A DNA stretch of 64,000 bases from Sphingomonas yabuuchiae (GCF_014199595.1 NZ_JACHNX010000001.1:585475-649474); one strand, 5' to 3'; positions 34,042 to 42,435 are shown, counted from the first letter of the stretch. Notes: generated from the letters alone by a model not told the origin. A program made the numbers and translations.

Positions 34042-34578
34042 TCAGTTGGCCTGGAACACGCCGCAGGCGATGCGACCGCCGCTATTGCCGCTGGGATCGG
34101 TTTTCAGGTCGTCGGCGGCGGCATGGATCACGATCGCCGAGCCGTCCGCATCGAGCAGGCCCGCCATGGTGGCCCCCGGCAGCACGACGCCCAGCGTGCC
34201 GCGCCCGTCATTGCCGACGGTCATGTTGGGCATGTCGCCCTCATGCGGCCCCTGCGGGTTCATGCTGCCATGCTGGCGCTGGCTGGGGTTCCAGTGGCCG
34301 CCCGCCGTGGTGAAGTCCGGCGCGTCGCAGCGGCCGACGGTGTGAACGTGGACGCCGTGCATGCCAGCCGGCACGTTCATCGCGTCCAGGGTGATGCGCA
34401 GCCCCCCGGCGACTTCGGTCGCGGTGGCACGGCCCGCATCCGCGCCGGTGCCGGTCCGCAGGCTCGCGGTCGCGCTGGCGCCGTTCGGCGTGGGGGAGCC
34501 CGTCTCCATCTTCGTCTGGTCGCAGGCCCCCAGGCCTAGCGCGACGGTGCCGATGGTCAACAGCGTGAGATATTTCAT
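34042..34578 (-). CDS. sodC: Cu/Zn superoxide dismutase, lipoprotein
   Basis: A 178-residue periplasmic or outer-membrane superoxide dismutase. The lipobox LGAC puts the lipidated Cys at 19. Copper/zinc ligands are in order: His77 and His79 (HGVHVH), His95 (GGHWNP), His103 and His112 with Asp115, and His152 (IVIHAAADD). The disulfide pair is Cys84 and Cys172. It converts periplasmic superoxide to H2O2. A short linker (DQTKMETGSPTPNG) follows the lipid anchor. Confidence 0.95.
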   Translation of the reverse strand: MKYLTLLTIGTVALGLGACDQTKMETGSPTPNGASATASLRTGTGADAGRATATEVAGGLRITLDAMNVPAGMHGVHVHTVGRCDAPDFTTAGGHWNPSQRQHGSMNPQGPHEGDMPNMTVGNDGRGTLGVVLPGATMAGLLDADGSAIVIHAAADDLKTDPSGNSGGRIACGVFQAN

Positions 34579-34617
34579 GACGCAAGCTCCCTGTTCGATA
34601 CGCGTAGTTGCGGCGTG

Positions 34618-35169
34618 TTACCCGCCGGTTTCAAGCGGCCAACGCATTACGGGTTCATAGGATGCGCCGCCATGCCCCAGATGGCTTTGGTAGAGGACCA
34701 GATGCCCCAAGGTAAAAGGCTCGCTCGACAGGCCCGCATGGACCGCGCGCCACCCGTCGATCTCGGGCGCGCGTCCGGCCGAGCCGGGCAGGCGGGCGAG
34801 CGTGATGTGCGGCAGATAGGCCCGCGATTCGGGCGACAGGCCGGCGCGGAGACAGGCCTGGTCGACCTTGCGATGGAGATGGGCCAGTGCATCGTGCGGC
34901 GTGACGCCCGCCCAGAGCGTGTCGACCCGCCCCCTGCGATCAAAGGCTCCGACGCCCGAAATCCGAACGGTTGGCGCGGGAGCATGAACCTGGCCCAGTG
35001 CGGCGACGATGTCCTCCGCCACGGGGCGATCGACCTCGCCGATGAAGCGCAGGGTCAGGTGCAACTGGTCGTCGTCCTGCCAGCGCGCCCGGGGAACGCC
35101 GTCCATCGCATCGGCAAGCATGTCGCGGATGGCGGGCGGCGGGCGGAGGGCGACGAACAGGCGGACCAT
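34618..35169 (-). CDS. thpR: RNA 2',3'-cyclic phosphodiesterase
   Basis: A 183-residue 2H phosphoesterase (ThpR/LigT family). The two catalytic H-x-T motifs are HLTLRF (~residue 37) and HITLAR (~128). The N-terminus MVRLFVALRPPPAIRDML is typical. It hydrolyses 2',3'-cyclic phosphates on RNA ends. It is 39 bases upstream of sodC on the same strand, possibly co-transcribed. Confidence 0.93.
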   Translation of the reverse strand: MVRLFVALRPPPAIRDMLADAMDGVPRARWQDDDQLHLTLRFIGEVDRPVAEDIVAALGQVHAPAPTVRISGVGAFDRRGRVDTLWAGVTPHDALAHLHRKVDQACLRAGLSPESRAYLPHITLARLPGSAGRAPEIDGWRAVHAGLSSEPFTLGHLVLYQSHLGHGGASYEPVMRWPLETGG

Positions 35170-35205
35170 GACAAAATATGTCTATCGCATTCCGTCGCGC
35201 CCACG

Positions 35206-35231
35206 GGAACCTCCCCCGCTTGAAAAGCGTC
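35206..35231 (+). promoter_or_regulatory. possible EcfG-type promoter of the BI-1 gene
   Basis: GGAAC at 35206 and CGTC at 35228, spaced by 17 bases. The EcfG consensus is GGAAC-N16/17-CGTT, so the -10 has one mismatch. It is 62 bases before the start codon. Confidence 0.3.
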
Positions 35232-35292
35232 CCCAACAGAGCGATATTTCGCTTAACCGGCATATGGCCGGGCAAAGGAGCAATAGTTCACC

Positions 35293-36039
35293 ATGGCAAA
35301 CTGGTCTGATCCACGGCCGAGCGCCGCGCCGTTCGGTACCACAGCCACCACGGGCTCGACCGCCTATGATGCGGGTCTGCGTTCGTACATGCTGTCCGTC
35401 TACAACTACATGACGTCGGGCGTGCTGCTGACGGGTATCGTCGCGCTGCTCTTCGCATGGGGTGGCCGCGACAGCATGGCCGCGCAGGTCTTCCTGAACG
35501 GCGGCGCGCTGAAATACGTCATCATGTTCGCGCCGCTGGGCTTCGTCTTCGCGCTGAGCATGGGCGTGAACCGTATGAAGACCTCGACGATGCAACTGCT
35601 CTTCTGGGCGTTCGCGGTCGTCATGGGCCTGTCGATGTCGACGATCTTCCTGGTCTATAGCGGCGGTTCGATCGCGGGGGCGTTCTTCGCGACCGCAGCG
35701 GGCTTCGCGGCGCTGAGCCTCTATGGCTACACCACCAAGCGTGACCTGTCGGCATTCGGCACCTTCCTGATCATTGGTCTGGTCGGTCTGATCGTCGCCA
35801 GCATCATCAACATCTTCCTGCAGTCGGGGACGATGGGTCTGGTGATCAGCTTCGTCGGCGTGCTGCTGTTCGCAGGCCTGACCGCTTATGACACGCAGCG
35901 TACCAAGTCGATGTATTACGAGGTGCGCGGCACCAGCATGCAGGACCGCGTGGTCATCATGTCGGCGCTCAGCCTGTATCTCGACTTCATCAACATGTTC
36001 ATGTTCCTTCTGCGTCTGACCGGCTCCAGCCGCGACTGA
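35293..36039 (+). CDS. Bax inhibitor-1/YccA family membrane protein
   Basis: A 248-residue protein with seven predicted membrane helices, beginning at ~37 and ending at ~243. The BI-1 family motifs FMTSGVLLTGIVALLF-like (YNYMTSGVLLTG), the C-terminal LLFAGLTAYDTQRTKSMYYEV and ALSLYLDFINMFMFLLRLTG are present. Family members are pH- or calcium-sensitive leak channels or FtsH modulators; the role here is not known. A strong terminator follows. Confidence 0.93.
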   Translation: MANWSDPRPSAAPFGTTATTGSTAYDAGLRSYMLSVYNYMTSGVLLTGIVALLFAWGGRDSMAAQVFLNGGALKYVIMFAPLGFVFALSMGVNRMKTSTMQLLFWAFAVVMGLSMSTIFLVYSGGSIAGAFFATAAGFAALSLYGYTTKRDLSAFGTFLIIGLVGLIVASIINIFLQSGTMGLVISFVGVLLFAGLTAYDTQRTKSMYYEVRGTSMQDRVVIMSALSLYLDFINMFMFLLRLTGSSRD

Positions 36040-36064
36040 TCGGATCGACAGAGCCAATCCAACG

Positions 36065-36095
36065 GGCCCGGCGGGATATCCGCCGGGCCTTTTTT
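36065..36095 (+). terminator. strong rho-independent terminator after the BI-1 gene
   Basis: GGCCCGGCGG / CCGCCGGGCC stem (10 bp) with a GATAT loop and six T residues, 25 bases after the stop. Confidence 0.95.
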
Positions 36096-36115
36096 CATGA
36101 GAAGGGGATGCGGCC

Positions 36116-36904
36116 ATGCGCCTGTCGATCGACGTGACGCTCGACTATGTCCTGAAGCAACCGGCCGATATCCTGCTCCAGATCGAGGCGGCGGCGACCC
36201 CCGACCAGCGGCTGGAGCATCAGTCGCTGACCATCTGGTCCGATCATCCCGTGGCGGCGGTGCGCGGCGAGGACGGGATCGGGCAACGCTGCTGGATACG
36301 TGCCGATCATGGCCTGCTCGCGCGCTATGAGGCGGTGGTCGTGGTCGAACGCCCGGTCGTTCGGCTGGAGGGGCTGGCGGCGACCCCGGCCAGGGGGCTC
36401 TCGGGCGACCTCATCCCCTATCTGCTGCCCAGCCGTTACTGCGAGTCGGACCGGCTCGAGGGCTTTGTCCGCCAGCGTTTCGTGGGGCTTTCCGGCGGCG
36501 CGATGGCGGCGGCGCTGGCCGATTGGGTGGCGACCCACATGACCTATCAGTCGGGCGGGTCGAGCGGCGTCACGACCGCGCTGGATACCTTCGGATCACG
36601 CAGCGGCGTGTGCCGGGACTATACCCATTTGCTGGTGGCGCTGGCGCGGGCGGCGGAGATTCCGGCACGCTGTGTCGCGGCCTATGCGCCCGGCGTCGAC
36701 CCGCCCGATTTCCACGCCGTGGCCGAACTGTGGCTGGAGGGCGGCTGGCACCTGGTCGACGCGACCGGCATGGCGCAGGCCGACGAGATCGCGCGGGTGT
36801 GCGTCGGCCGCGATGCGACCGACATCGCCTTCATGACCGTGTTCGGCGAGGCACAGCTTTGCGATCAACGGGTTACCGTGCGGCGATTGGACGGATCGGC
36901 TTAG
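36116..36904 (+). CDS. transglutaminase-like cysteine protease-fold protein
   Basis: A 262-residue protein with an N-terminal beta domain (~1-95) and a transglutaminase-like core. The catalytic triad is Cys166 (SRSGVCRDYTHLLVALARAA), His200 (PPDFHAVAELWLEGGW) and Asp215 (HLVDATGMA). There is no signal peptide, so it is probably cytosolic, perhaps a protease or amidase. It begins just after the BI-1 terminator and has an unlinked neighbour downstream. Confidence 0.9.
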   Translation: MRLSIDVTLDYVLKQPADILLQIEAAATPDQRLEHQSLTIWSDHPVAAVRGEDGIGQRCWIRADHGLLARYEAVVVVERPVVRLEGLAATPARGLSGDLIPYLLPSRYCESDRLEGFVRQRFVGLSGGAMAAALADWVATHMTYQSGGSSGVTTALDTFGSRSGVCRDYTHLLVALARAAEIPARCVAAYAPGVDPPDFHAVAELWLEGGWHLVDATGMAQADEIARVCVGRDATDIAFMTVFGEAQLCDQRVTVRRLDGSA

Positions 36905-36929
36905 GAACGCTTGTCCGATCTGGCTCGTT
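36904..36929 (+). promoter_or_regulatory. EcfG-type general stress promoter
   Basis: GGAAC (36904-36908) and CGTT (36926-36929) spaced by exactly 17 bases match the alphaproteobacterial EcfG consensus. The expected transcript start is ~30 bases before the next start codon. The -35 touches the preceding stop codon. Confidence 0.6.
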
Positions 36930-36958
36930 GATCTTGTCCACTATGATGGGGAAGTGAC

Positions 36959-37234
36959 ATGAACGACAGCATCGACGATCGCGCGCTGGACAGCGTCTCG
37001 GTCGCGCCGGGCGGCGAGCAGGCCGAGCAGGGCAACCGCCCGCGTCCCCCCGCACAGGATGCCGGGCAGGATCCCGCCATCACCGAGGATCTGCAGAAGA
37101 ATCCGCAGGATGTCGACGCCCAGCTCGACGAAAGCCTGGACGAATCGATGGATGCCAGCGATCCGCCCTCGATCACCCAGCCCGGCCGCGACGGCCCGGC
37201 CGAGTCGTCGGGCTATAGCGAAGAGGATCGCTGA
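36959..37234 (+). CDS. small acidic, disordered protein, probably stress-induced
   Basis: A 91-residue hydrophilic protein with many Asp, Glu, Gln and Pro (DVDAQLDESLDESMDASDPP, ending SGYSEEDR) and no Cys, Trp or hydrophobic segment. It is predicted to be unfolded. A good GGGGAAG ribosome-binding site precedes the ATG, an EcfG-type promoter lies 30 bases upstream, and a hairpin terminator follows, so it is a stand-alone stress gene. I do not recognise a named family. Confidence 0.75.
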   Translation: MNDSIDDRALDSVSVAPGGEQAEQGNRPRPPAQDAGQDPAITEDLQKNPQDVDAQLDESLDESMDASDPPSITQPGRDGPAESSGYSEEDR

Positions 37235-37250
37235 TCCGCATTGCATGACG

Positions 37251-37288
37251 GGGGGCGAGGGCCAGAAAAGGCTCTCGCTCCCACTTCT
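37251..37288 (+). terminator. stem-loop terminator after the acidic protein gene
   Basis: GGGGGCGAGGGCC pairs with GGCTCTCGCTCCC (two mismatches/wobbles) around AGAAAA, followed by CTTCTTT. Confidence 0.65.
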
Positions 37289-37508
37289 TTCACACGGAAT
37301 TCGCCTGCCGTTGCGCGATCGCAACAAACTTGCCGAATATGTCGAAGATGGGCGGCATTCGGAAAATTGATTGCTGCGATGGTCATTCGTCGCAATCTAT
37401 GTTGCGGCGCGGCGTTTTTCATGTTCGTCTGTCCTGGCTCGTTCAGCGTTGCGTTAACCAAATGGGCGCATGATGATCGGGTCAGTTTCGATTGGGCGGG
37501 GTGATGAT

Positions 37509-38066
37509 ATGGGATCGAGGAGCAGACCGGCCGAAGGCGCGATGACCTTGGCGGAAATGAAGGAATTTGCAGGCTTCGCGGCGGCGACGCAGCGTTATAT
37601 CCGCCGGTCGCTCGATATCGGGCTGGACCGTGAAGACGCGATGACCCGCTGGTCGCGCGACGTCGTCGAGGCGGCGAGCATCCGCGCCCAGGCCCGACTG
37701 TACCGCAATCTGCCGGAAATCCGACACCTGATCCCGGTCGATAGCGGCCTCGAGGCGCTGGAGCCCTTCATGGCACCGTTCGTCACGATTGCGGCCTTCG
37801 ATCTGGGGCAGGGGCGGCTCACCAGCTTTTCGGCCTTCCGGTTCCTGTATGAGCGGCTGATCGGTGCCGAGGTGCGGCCGTGGCTGCCCTCGATTTTCTG
37901 CGCGGCGGCAGCCTTGCCGCATCTGCACCCCGAATTGCGGCGGCAGCTTCTCCAGTCGATCAGCGAAGCGGCGGCCACCGCGGCGGGCTGGTCGAGCCGT
38001 CAGCCTGCCTTCTTCCCGCACTGGGTCGAAAAGGTCGACACCAACGGGACGTCGCTGGCCAATTGA
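37509..38066 (+). CDS. conserved-looking helical protein of unknown function
   Basis: A 185-residue, mostly helical, soluble protein with no recognisable motif (MTLAEMKEFAGFAAATQRYI, then DREDAMTRWSRDVVEAASIRA, then WVEKVDTNGTSLAN). Codon bias is strong, so it is a real gene. ATG 37509 follows a G-rich stretch; two upstream in-frame ATGs (37470, 37473) are possible. It stands alone between the acidic protein and an oppositely oriented pair. Confidence 0.65.
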   Translation: MGSRSRPAEGAMTLAEMKEFAGFAAATQRYIRRSLDIGLDREDAMTRWSRDVVEAASIRAQARLYRNLPEIRHLIPVDSGLEALEPFMAPFVTIAAFDLGQGRLTSFSAFRFLYERLIGAEVRPWLPSIFCAAAALPHLHPELRRQLLQSISEAAATAAGWSSRQPAFFPHWVEKVDTNGTSLAN

Positions 38067-38140
38067 TGGTGCGCGATGGCGGGCCGGGGGGGGCTCCGCC
38101 ATCGCTCCTGTTCCTGCCCTTGCCGGTGAGGAATTTATCC

Positions 38141-38872
38141 TCACCGGCACGCGCGCCAGCCCATCGGCCCGCGATAGGCCTGGTCCAGATGGAAATGGTC
38201 GGCATGCGCGGCATTGTAATCGGGCGATAGCGTGGTCGCGAACAGATCGCAGGCGCGGTCGCGGACGCGGCGCAGGAACTGGCCCTTTGCACCTTGGTCT
38301 TTCCAGTCGCGCAGCACGCTGATCCGCCGCCCGTCCTTCAAGCGAAAGCCCGCTATGTCGACCGCATTGGCGCGGGCATGCTCGCTCCAGTCGCTGGTGC
38401 TGCGGCCGCTGATCCGGCGGCAATTATAGCTGCCCAGATGATCGACCGCGACGACCTCGCTGCCTAGCAGATCGCGCGCGGCCGGCTGCACCGCATCCCA
38501 TTCCCACAGCGTGAGCGAGGCTGCGACCGGGCACGACACCCCCAGTGCGGCAGGGCGATAGCCGATGGCCCTTGCCCCGCCCGCCGTGAAGCGCACCGCA
38601 TCGTCATACCCGCATTGCGCGCCGTCCGACCAAGCGGGCAGTGCGGTGTAGCGGATGCCTGCGCGGTCGAGCAGTCCAAGGCATTGCGCCCTGTCCTGGG
38701 TCAGTGCGGTCAGCTTGCGCCCGGTGAACATCCCGACCGGCTGGCCCAGATCGAGCGGTGCCCAGGGCACATCCTGCGGGTTACGCCGCGCCCAGCCCCA
38801 GAGCAGCAGCGCGAGTATCGCCAGTCCGGCGACCACGACCAGTATGGTCGTCCATCGCCGGAGCGCCCGCAT
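38141..38872 (-). CDS. extensin-like (LAS-type) periplasmic protein
   Basis: A 243-residue protein with an N-terminal membrane anchor (~8-28: TILVVVAGLAILALLLWGWA). The extensin-C domain follows (QDRAQCLGLLDRAGIRYTAL, then GVSCPVAASLTLWEWDAVQP, then LGSYNCRRISGRSTSDWSEH). HARANAVD (His-x6-Asp) and DHFHLD (His-x-His) match the zinc site of LAS-fold peptidoglycan peptidases, so it is probably a cell-wall peptidase rather than an extensin. The start shares its ATG with the Nudix stop (ATGA), so the two form an operon. Confidence 0.85.
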   Translation of the reverse strand: MRALRRWTTILVVVAGLAILALLLWGWARRNPQDVPWAPLDLGQPVGMFTGRKLTALTQDRAQCLGLLDRAGIRYTALPAWSDGAQCGYDDAVRFTAGGARAIGYRPAALGVSCPVAASLTLWEWDAVQPAARDLLGSEVVAVDHLGSYNCRRISGRSTSDWSEHARANAVDIAGFRLKDGRRISVLRDWKDQGAKGQFLRRVRDRACDLFATTLSPDYNAAHADHFHLDQAYRGPMGWRACR

Positions 38873-39630
38873 CAGCCGCGTCTCGCGCTGGCGATGGGTT
38901 CCGCCGTGATCGGATAACCCAGATCGTCGGGGATGCAGATACAAGCCACGCCGTCACGCTCCGCCTGAAAAGGGATGATCCGTCGTATCGGCCAGGCCCG
39001 CGCGTCGGCGGCGGCCGAAGCGAAATCGCGGTAGAGCGCCAATCGTTCCAGCGTCCGGCGGGTGGGAAGGATGATGCGGATCGCCCCGTCGTCCGCTGCC
39101 GCCAGCGCGTCGCGGGCGGTCATCCACACGGCCCCGACCGTTTCCGAACCGTCGATCATGGGATTCGACGCCTCCCGCGCGATCGCCGCCAGATAGAAAC
39201 GGGCATCGAAGCGGCGGACGGGCACATGTTCGGGGCACCAGCGGGCAAAGGGCGTCAGCGCCTGTGTGTCGATCGTCAGGCCATGATCGGCAAGTGCGTC
39301 GGCAAAGGATCGCCCCGCCGCCATGGTTGCGCGCAAGCGGGTCGGCGTCTCCGTGTCGGGGGAGGGCGACAGGCCTATGCCCAAGCCCACTTCCTCGATC
39401 GTCTCCCGGATCGCGGCAATGCGGGCGGCGGTTTCCTCCCGGTCGGGGGCGTCGGCGGGGACCAGCGCATGATCGCCCGGGTCGACCCGACCGCCCGGAA
39501 ACACCATCGCACCGCCCAGAAAGGCCAATGCCGCGCCCCGCTCGACCATCAGGACTTCGGGAAGCGCGTCGGCGTCCGGCCCCTCGCGCATCAGGATCAG
39601 GGTGGCGGCGGGAATGGGATCGGGTGTCAT
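38872..39630 (-). CDS. Nudix hydrolase (NUDT19-like arrangement)
   Basis: A 252-residue hydrolase. The Nudix box is split by an insertion: GGAMVFPGGRVDPGD, then AARIAAIRETIEEVGL, which carries the REx2EExG core. Long boxes like this occur in CoA- or NUDT19-like members. An alpha-helical C-terminal part follows (LERLALYRDFASAAADARAW). The substrate is probably a nucleoside-diphosphate or CoA derivative. First gene of a two-gene operon. Confidence 0.88.
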   Translation of the reverse strand: MTPDPIPAATLILMREGPDADALPEVLMVERGAALAFLGGAMVFPGGRVDPGDHALVPADAPDREETAARIAAIRETIEEVGLGIGLSPSPDTETPTRLRATMAAGRSFADALADHGLTIDTQALTPFARWCPEHVPVRRFDARFYLAAIAREASNPMIDGSETVGAVWMTARDALAAADDGAIRIILPTRRTLERLALYRDFASAAADARAWPIRRIIPFQAERDGVACICIPDDLGYPITAEPIASARRG

Positions 39631-39688
39631 CGCGGGGTCAACGCATCAGAGGCGTTGGCGGGTATCAGCGATGGAAGGGAAGGCGGGG

Positions 39689-39764
39689 TGGTGGAGCTGA
39701 GGGGAATCGAACCCCTGACCTCTGCAGTGCGATTGCAGCGCTCTCCCATCTGAGCTACAGCCCC
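39689..39764 (-). tRNA. tRNA-Ala (CGC)
   Basis: On the minus strand the acceptor GGGGCTG pairs with CAGCTCC; the G3-U70 wobble is the Ala identity element. The D arm is TAGCTCAGATGGGAGAGC. The anticodon arm is CTGCA-ATCGCAC-TGCAG (anticodon CGC). The T arm is CAGGGGTTCGATTCCCCT, with discriminator A and an encoded CCA. Confidence 0.97.
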
Positions 39765-39912
39765 GCCCCATAACCCGACCATGGTCGGGAGCGACGCCAT
39801 TAACCCGTGATCCGGGGCGACGCAACACCGCTTTGACGGCCAGACCCAAAAAATTTGGCCTGCTTTCGGCCTTTCGCATCACTCCATCCGTCGCGGCTGG
39901 GACCTCGCCAAC

Positions 39913-39937
39913 GGAACCTGTCTTGATCTGCCTCATT
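39913..39937 (+). promoter_or_regulatory. weak EcfG-like element before the DUF2171 gene
   Basis: GGAAC at 39913 and CATT 16 bases later. The -35 is exact but the -10 differs from CGTT by one base. It lies ~75 bases before the start codon. Confidence 0.25.
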
Positions 39938-40012
39938 GAAACACGCGGAAGGCACGGCCCGCCAGACGAGCGGCGTCGGCCCCCGCAGGATCGAAATTCA
40001 GGAGGGTTTAGG

Positions 40013-41329
40013 ATGGCTTACGACCGCTATTCCCGCGACGCCAATCGTGGCGACCGCGACTTCGACTATGGCCGGGACTACGGCTCGGGGCGCGACTACA
40101 CCTATTCCAGCGCCCGTGACTATGAAGCCGCCGGTGCGTTCGACGATGACCGCAACGACAGCCGGAATGACAGCCGCCGTGGATACGGCGCGCGCGATTA
40201 CGGCAACCAGGGCTATGGCCGTCAGGGCTATGACCGCGACAACTATGGCACGTCTCGCCAGGATTTCGGGCGCCAGGACTTTGGTGGCCGCCAGAATGAA
40301 GGCCGTTACGGCGAAGGCCGCTCGGGCAATTATGGCGCCTATCGTGGCGGCGAGAACCGCTATGATCGCGACTCGGGTCGTGAAGGCTTTCGCGGCCCGT
40401 CGAGCTACGGCGATTCGTCGCGCGGCTATGGCTATACCGGCGACGGTTACGGCCGCGACGACCGTCAGGGCCGCAGCGACTATGGTCGTTCGGACTATAA
40501 CCGTTCGGACTATGGCCGTCAGCAGCAGTCCGGCCGCGACTATGGTCACCAGCCGCAGGGCTATGATTACGAGGATCGTGGCTTCTTCGCGCGCGCCGGG
40601 GACGAGGTCCGCTCGTGGTTCGGGGACGAGGATGCCGAGCGTCGCCGTGAAGCCGATGCGCGCTTCGACGAGCGTTATTACGCCCAGCAGGACCATGACT
40701 ATAACCACTGGCGCTCGGGCCAGATTGCCGCGCTCGACCGCGACTATGACGAATATCGCAGCGAGAACCGCACCAAGTTCCAGAACGAGTTTTCGAGCTG
40801 GCGCACCGAGCGCGAAGGCCAGCGCGGCCTTCTGCCCAAGGTGAAGGAGCATCAGGAAGTCGTCGGCTCGGACGGCAGCCATGTCGGCACCGTCGACAAG
40901 GTGCGCGGCGACCGCATCCTGCTGACCAAGAACGACAAGGATGCGGGTGGCCAGCACCACTCGATCCCGTCGCGTTGGCTGAAGTCCGTCGAGGACAAGG
41001 TCACGCTGACCAAGACCGCCGAAGAGGCCAAGGCCCAGTGGCGGGATGAGGAAAATGCGCGCGCCATGTTCGGCGATCGCACCAACGAGAATGACCGCTA
41101 CGGTCAGGCCAATCGCTATGGTCAGACCGGCACGGGCGGCCAATCGAGCGGTTACGGCCAGAGTGCGACCGGTACGACCAGCTCGGCACAGAATAGCAGC
41201 AGCACGACGGGTGCGACCTCGACCACCGGCACCACGACCGGCACGGGGACCAGCACCACCGGCACCGGCACGACCACCGGCATCGGCACCACGTCGGGCA
41301 GCACCTCGGACACCAGCCGGGGTTATTGA
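40013..41329 (+). CDS. DUF2171 protein with a long RDYG/SDYGR-rich disordered region
   Basis: A 438-residue protein in three parts. Residues 1-185 are a low-complexity region of Arg, Asp, Tyr, Gly and Ser (repeats of YGR, DYG, SDYGRSDYNRSDYGRQ) with a mixed charge pattern and no hydrophobic segment. The middle has FFARAGDEVRSWFGDEDAERRREAD, the SWFGD motif seen in related proteins. A DUF2171 (PRC-barrel-like) domain follows at ~275-340 (VKEHQEVVGSDGSHVGTVDK, then PSRWLKSVEDKVTLTKTAEE). The tail is Thr/Gly/Ser-rich. AGGAGGG precedes the start. Tyr/Arg-rich disorder suggests phase-separating or surface behaviour; that is inference. Confidence 0.82.
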   Translation: MAYDRYSRDANRGDRDFDYGRDYGSGRDYTYSSARDYEAAGAFDDDRNDSRNDSRRGYGARDYGNQGYGRQGYDRDNYGTSRQDFGRQDFGGRQNEGRYGEGRSGNYGAYRGGENRYDRDSGREGFRGPSSYGDSSRGYGYTGDGYGRDDRQGRSDYGRSDYNRSDYGRQQQSGRDYGHQPQGYDYEDRGFFARAGDEVRSWFGDEDAERRREADARFDERYYAQQDHDYNHWRSGQIAALDRDYDEYRSENRTKFQNEFSSWRTEREGQRGLLPKVKEHQEVVGSDGSHVGTVDKVRGDRILLTKNDKDAGGQHHSIPSRWLKSVEDKVTLTKTAEEAKAQWRDEENARAMFGDRTNENDRYGQANRYGQTGTGGQSSGYGQSATGTTSSAQNSSSTTGATSTTGTTTGTGTSTTGTGTTTGIGTTSGSTSDTSRGY

Positions 41330-41361
41330 TAAAAAAACGTCACTGAATGGTGACTTTTCTT
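41330..41361 (+). terminator. terminator hairpin 1 after the DUF2171 gene
   Basis: GTCAC-TGAATG-GTGAC flanked by A7 and TTTTCTT, so it can end transcription in both directions. Confidence 0.6.
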
Positions 41362-41364
41362 GAA

Positions 41365-41395
41365 GGGCTCGGGTGGACATCACCCGGGCCCTTTC
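41365..41395 (+). terminator. terminator hairpin 2 after the DUF2171 gene
   Basis: GGGCTCGGGTG / CACCCGGGCCC (one mismatch) with a GACAT loop and TTTCCC. It directly follows the first hairpin. Confidence 0.65.
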
Positions 41396-41430
41396 CCATG
41401 TCCGCAAACATCGATGAAAAGGATATGATG

Positions 41431-42414
41431 ATGAAGGCTTGGACCCTGGCGGCCCGCCCCAAGGGCACCCCCGTGACGGAGGATTTCGCGCTGGTCGAGC
41501 GCGAACTGCCCGCCCTGAACGAGGGCGAGGTGCGGGTCGCCAATCGCTGGCTGTCGGTTGACCCCTATATGCGGGGCCGGATGAACGACACGAAGAGCTA
41601 TGTCCCGCCCTTCCAGCTCGGCGAGCCGATGCAGGGCGGCGCGATCGGCGAGGTGGTCGAGAGCCGTGCGGATGGAATCGCGGTCGGCACGCTGGTCAGC
41701 CACATGGCGGGCTGGCGCGACGAGGCGGTGTTGCCCGCCGCGCATGTCCAGCCGCTCCCCGATCTGGGCGTCGATCCGCAGGCCTTTCTGGGGCAGTTCG
41801 GCATGCCGGGCATGACCGCTTATTACGGCCTGCTCCAGGTGGCCGAGGCCAAGCCGGGCGAGACGGTGTTCGTCTCGGCGGCGGCCGGGGCGGTGGGCTC
41901 GACGGTGGTTCAGATCGCCAAGGCCAAGGGCATGACGGTCATCGGATCGGCCGGTGGCGCGGAGAAGTGCGACTGGGTCCGCTCGCTGGGGGCGGATGCG
42001 GTGATCGACTATAAGTCGGGCCAGTCGGTGGTCGAGGCGCTTGGCGAAGCGGCGCCCGACGGCATCGACGTCTATTTCGACAATGTCGGTGGCGATCACT
42101 TGGACGCTGCGCTGGCCCATGCCAGGCAGAATGCGCGCTTTGCGATATGCGGCATGATCGACGTCTATAACGACGCCAAGCCGACGAGCCTGAAATATCT
42201 CGCGCGGATGATCGGCAACCGTGTGCGGATTCAGGGCTTTATCTTCGGCGACTTCAAGGACCACGCGGCCTTTTATCGCGATATGGCTGCGATCCTGAAG
42301 GATGGCGGTTTGCAGCGTGAAGAGACGGTGTTCGAGGGGCTGGAGAAAACGCCCGAGGCGTTTCTTGCGCTGTTCACCGGCGGTAACAAGGGCAAGATGC
42401 TGGTGAAGCTGTAA
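41431..42414 (+). CDS. NADP-dependent MDR oxidoreductase (curcumin/alkenal reductase type)
   Basis: A 327-residue zinc-free medium-chain reductase. The N-terminal ARPKGTPVTEDFALVERELP and WLSVDPYMRGRMNDTKSY are typical of the leukotriene B4 12-hydroxydehydrogenase/CurA group. The Rossmann part contains AAAGAVGSTVVQIAKAKGMTVIGSAGG and YFDNVGGDHLDAALAHA. It reduces the double bond of alpha,beta-unsaturated carbonyls. Three consecutive ATGs occur (41425-41433); the third has the best spacing to AAGGA. It is monocistronic. Confidence 0.9.
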   Translation: MKAWTLAARPKGTPVTEDFALVERELPALNEGEVRVANRWLSVDPYMRGRMNDTKSYVPPFQLGEPMQGGAIGEVVESRADGIAVGTLVSHMAGWRDEAVLPAAHVQPLPDLGVDPQAFLGQFGMPGMTAYYGLLQVAEAKPGETVFVSAAAGAVGSTVVQIAKAKGMTVIGSAGGAEKCDWVRSLGADAVIDYKSGQSVVEALGEAAPDGIDVYFDNVGGDHLDAALAHARQNARFAICGMIDVYNDAKPTSLKYLARMIGNRVRIQGFIFGDFKDHAAFYRDMAAILKDGGLQREETVFEGLEKTPEAFLALFTGGNKGKMLVKL

Positions 42415-42435
42415 GGGGAGGCCTTCCCTCTTCTA

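Noticed and set aside
37241..37504. An 87-residue frame in the gap after the acidic protein
   Set aside because: It begins within the terminator hairpin, lacks a ribosome-binding site and has unnatural composition (Cys/Trp scattered).
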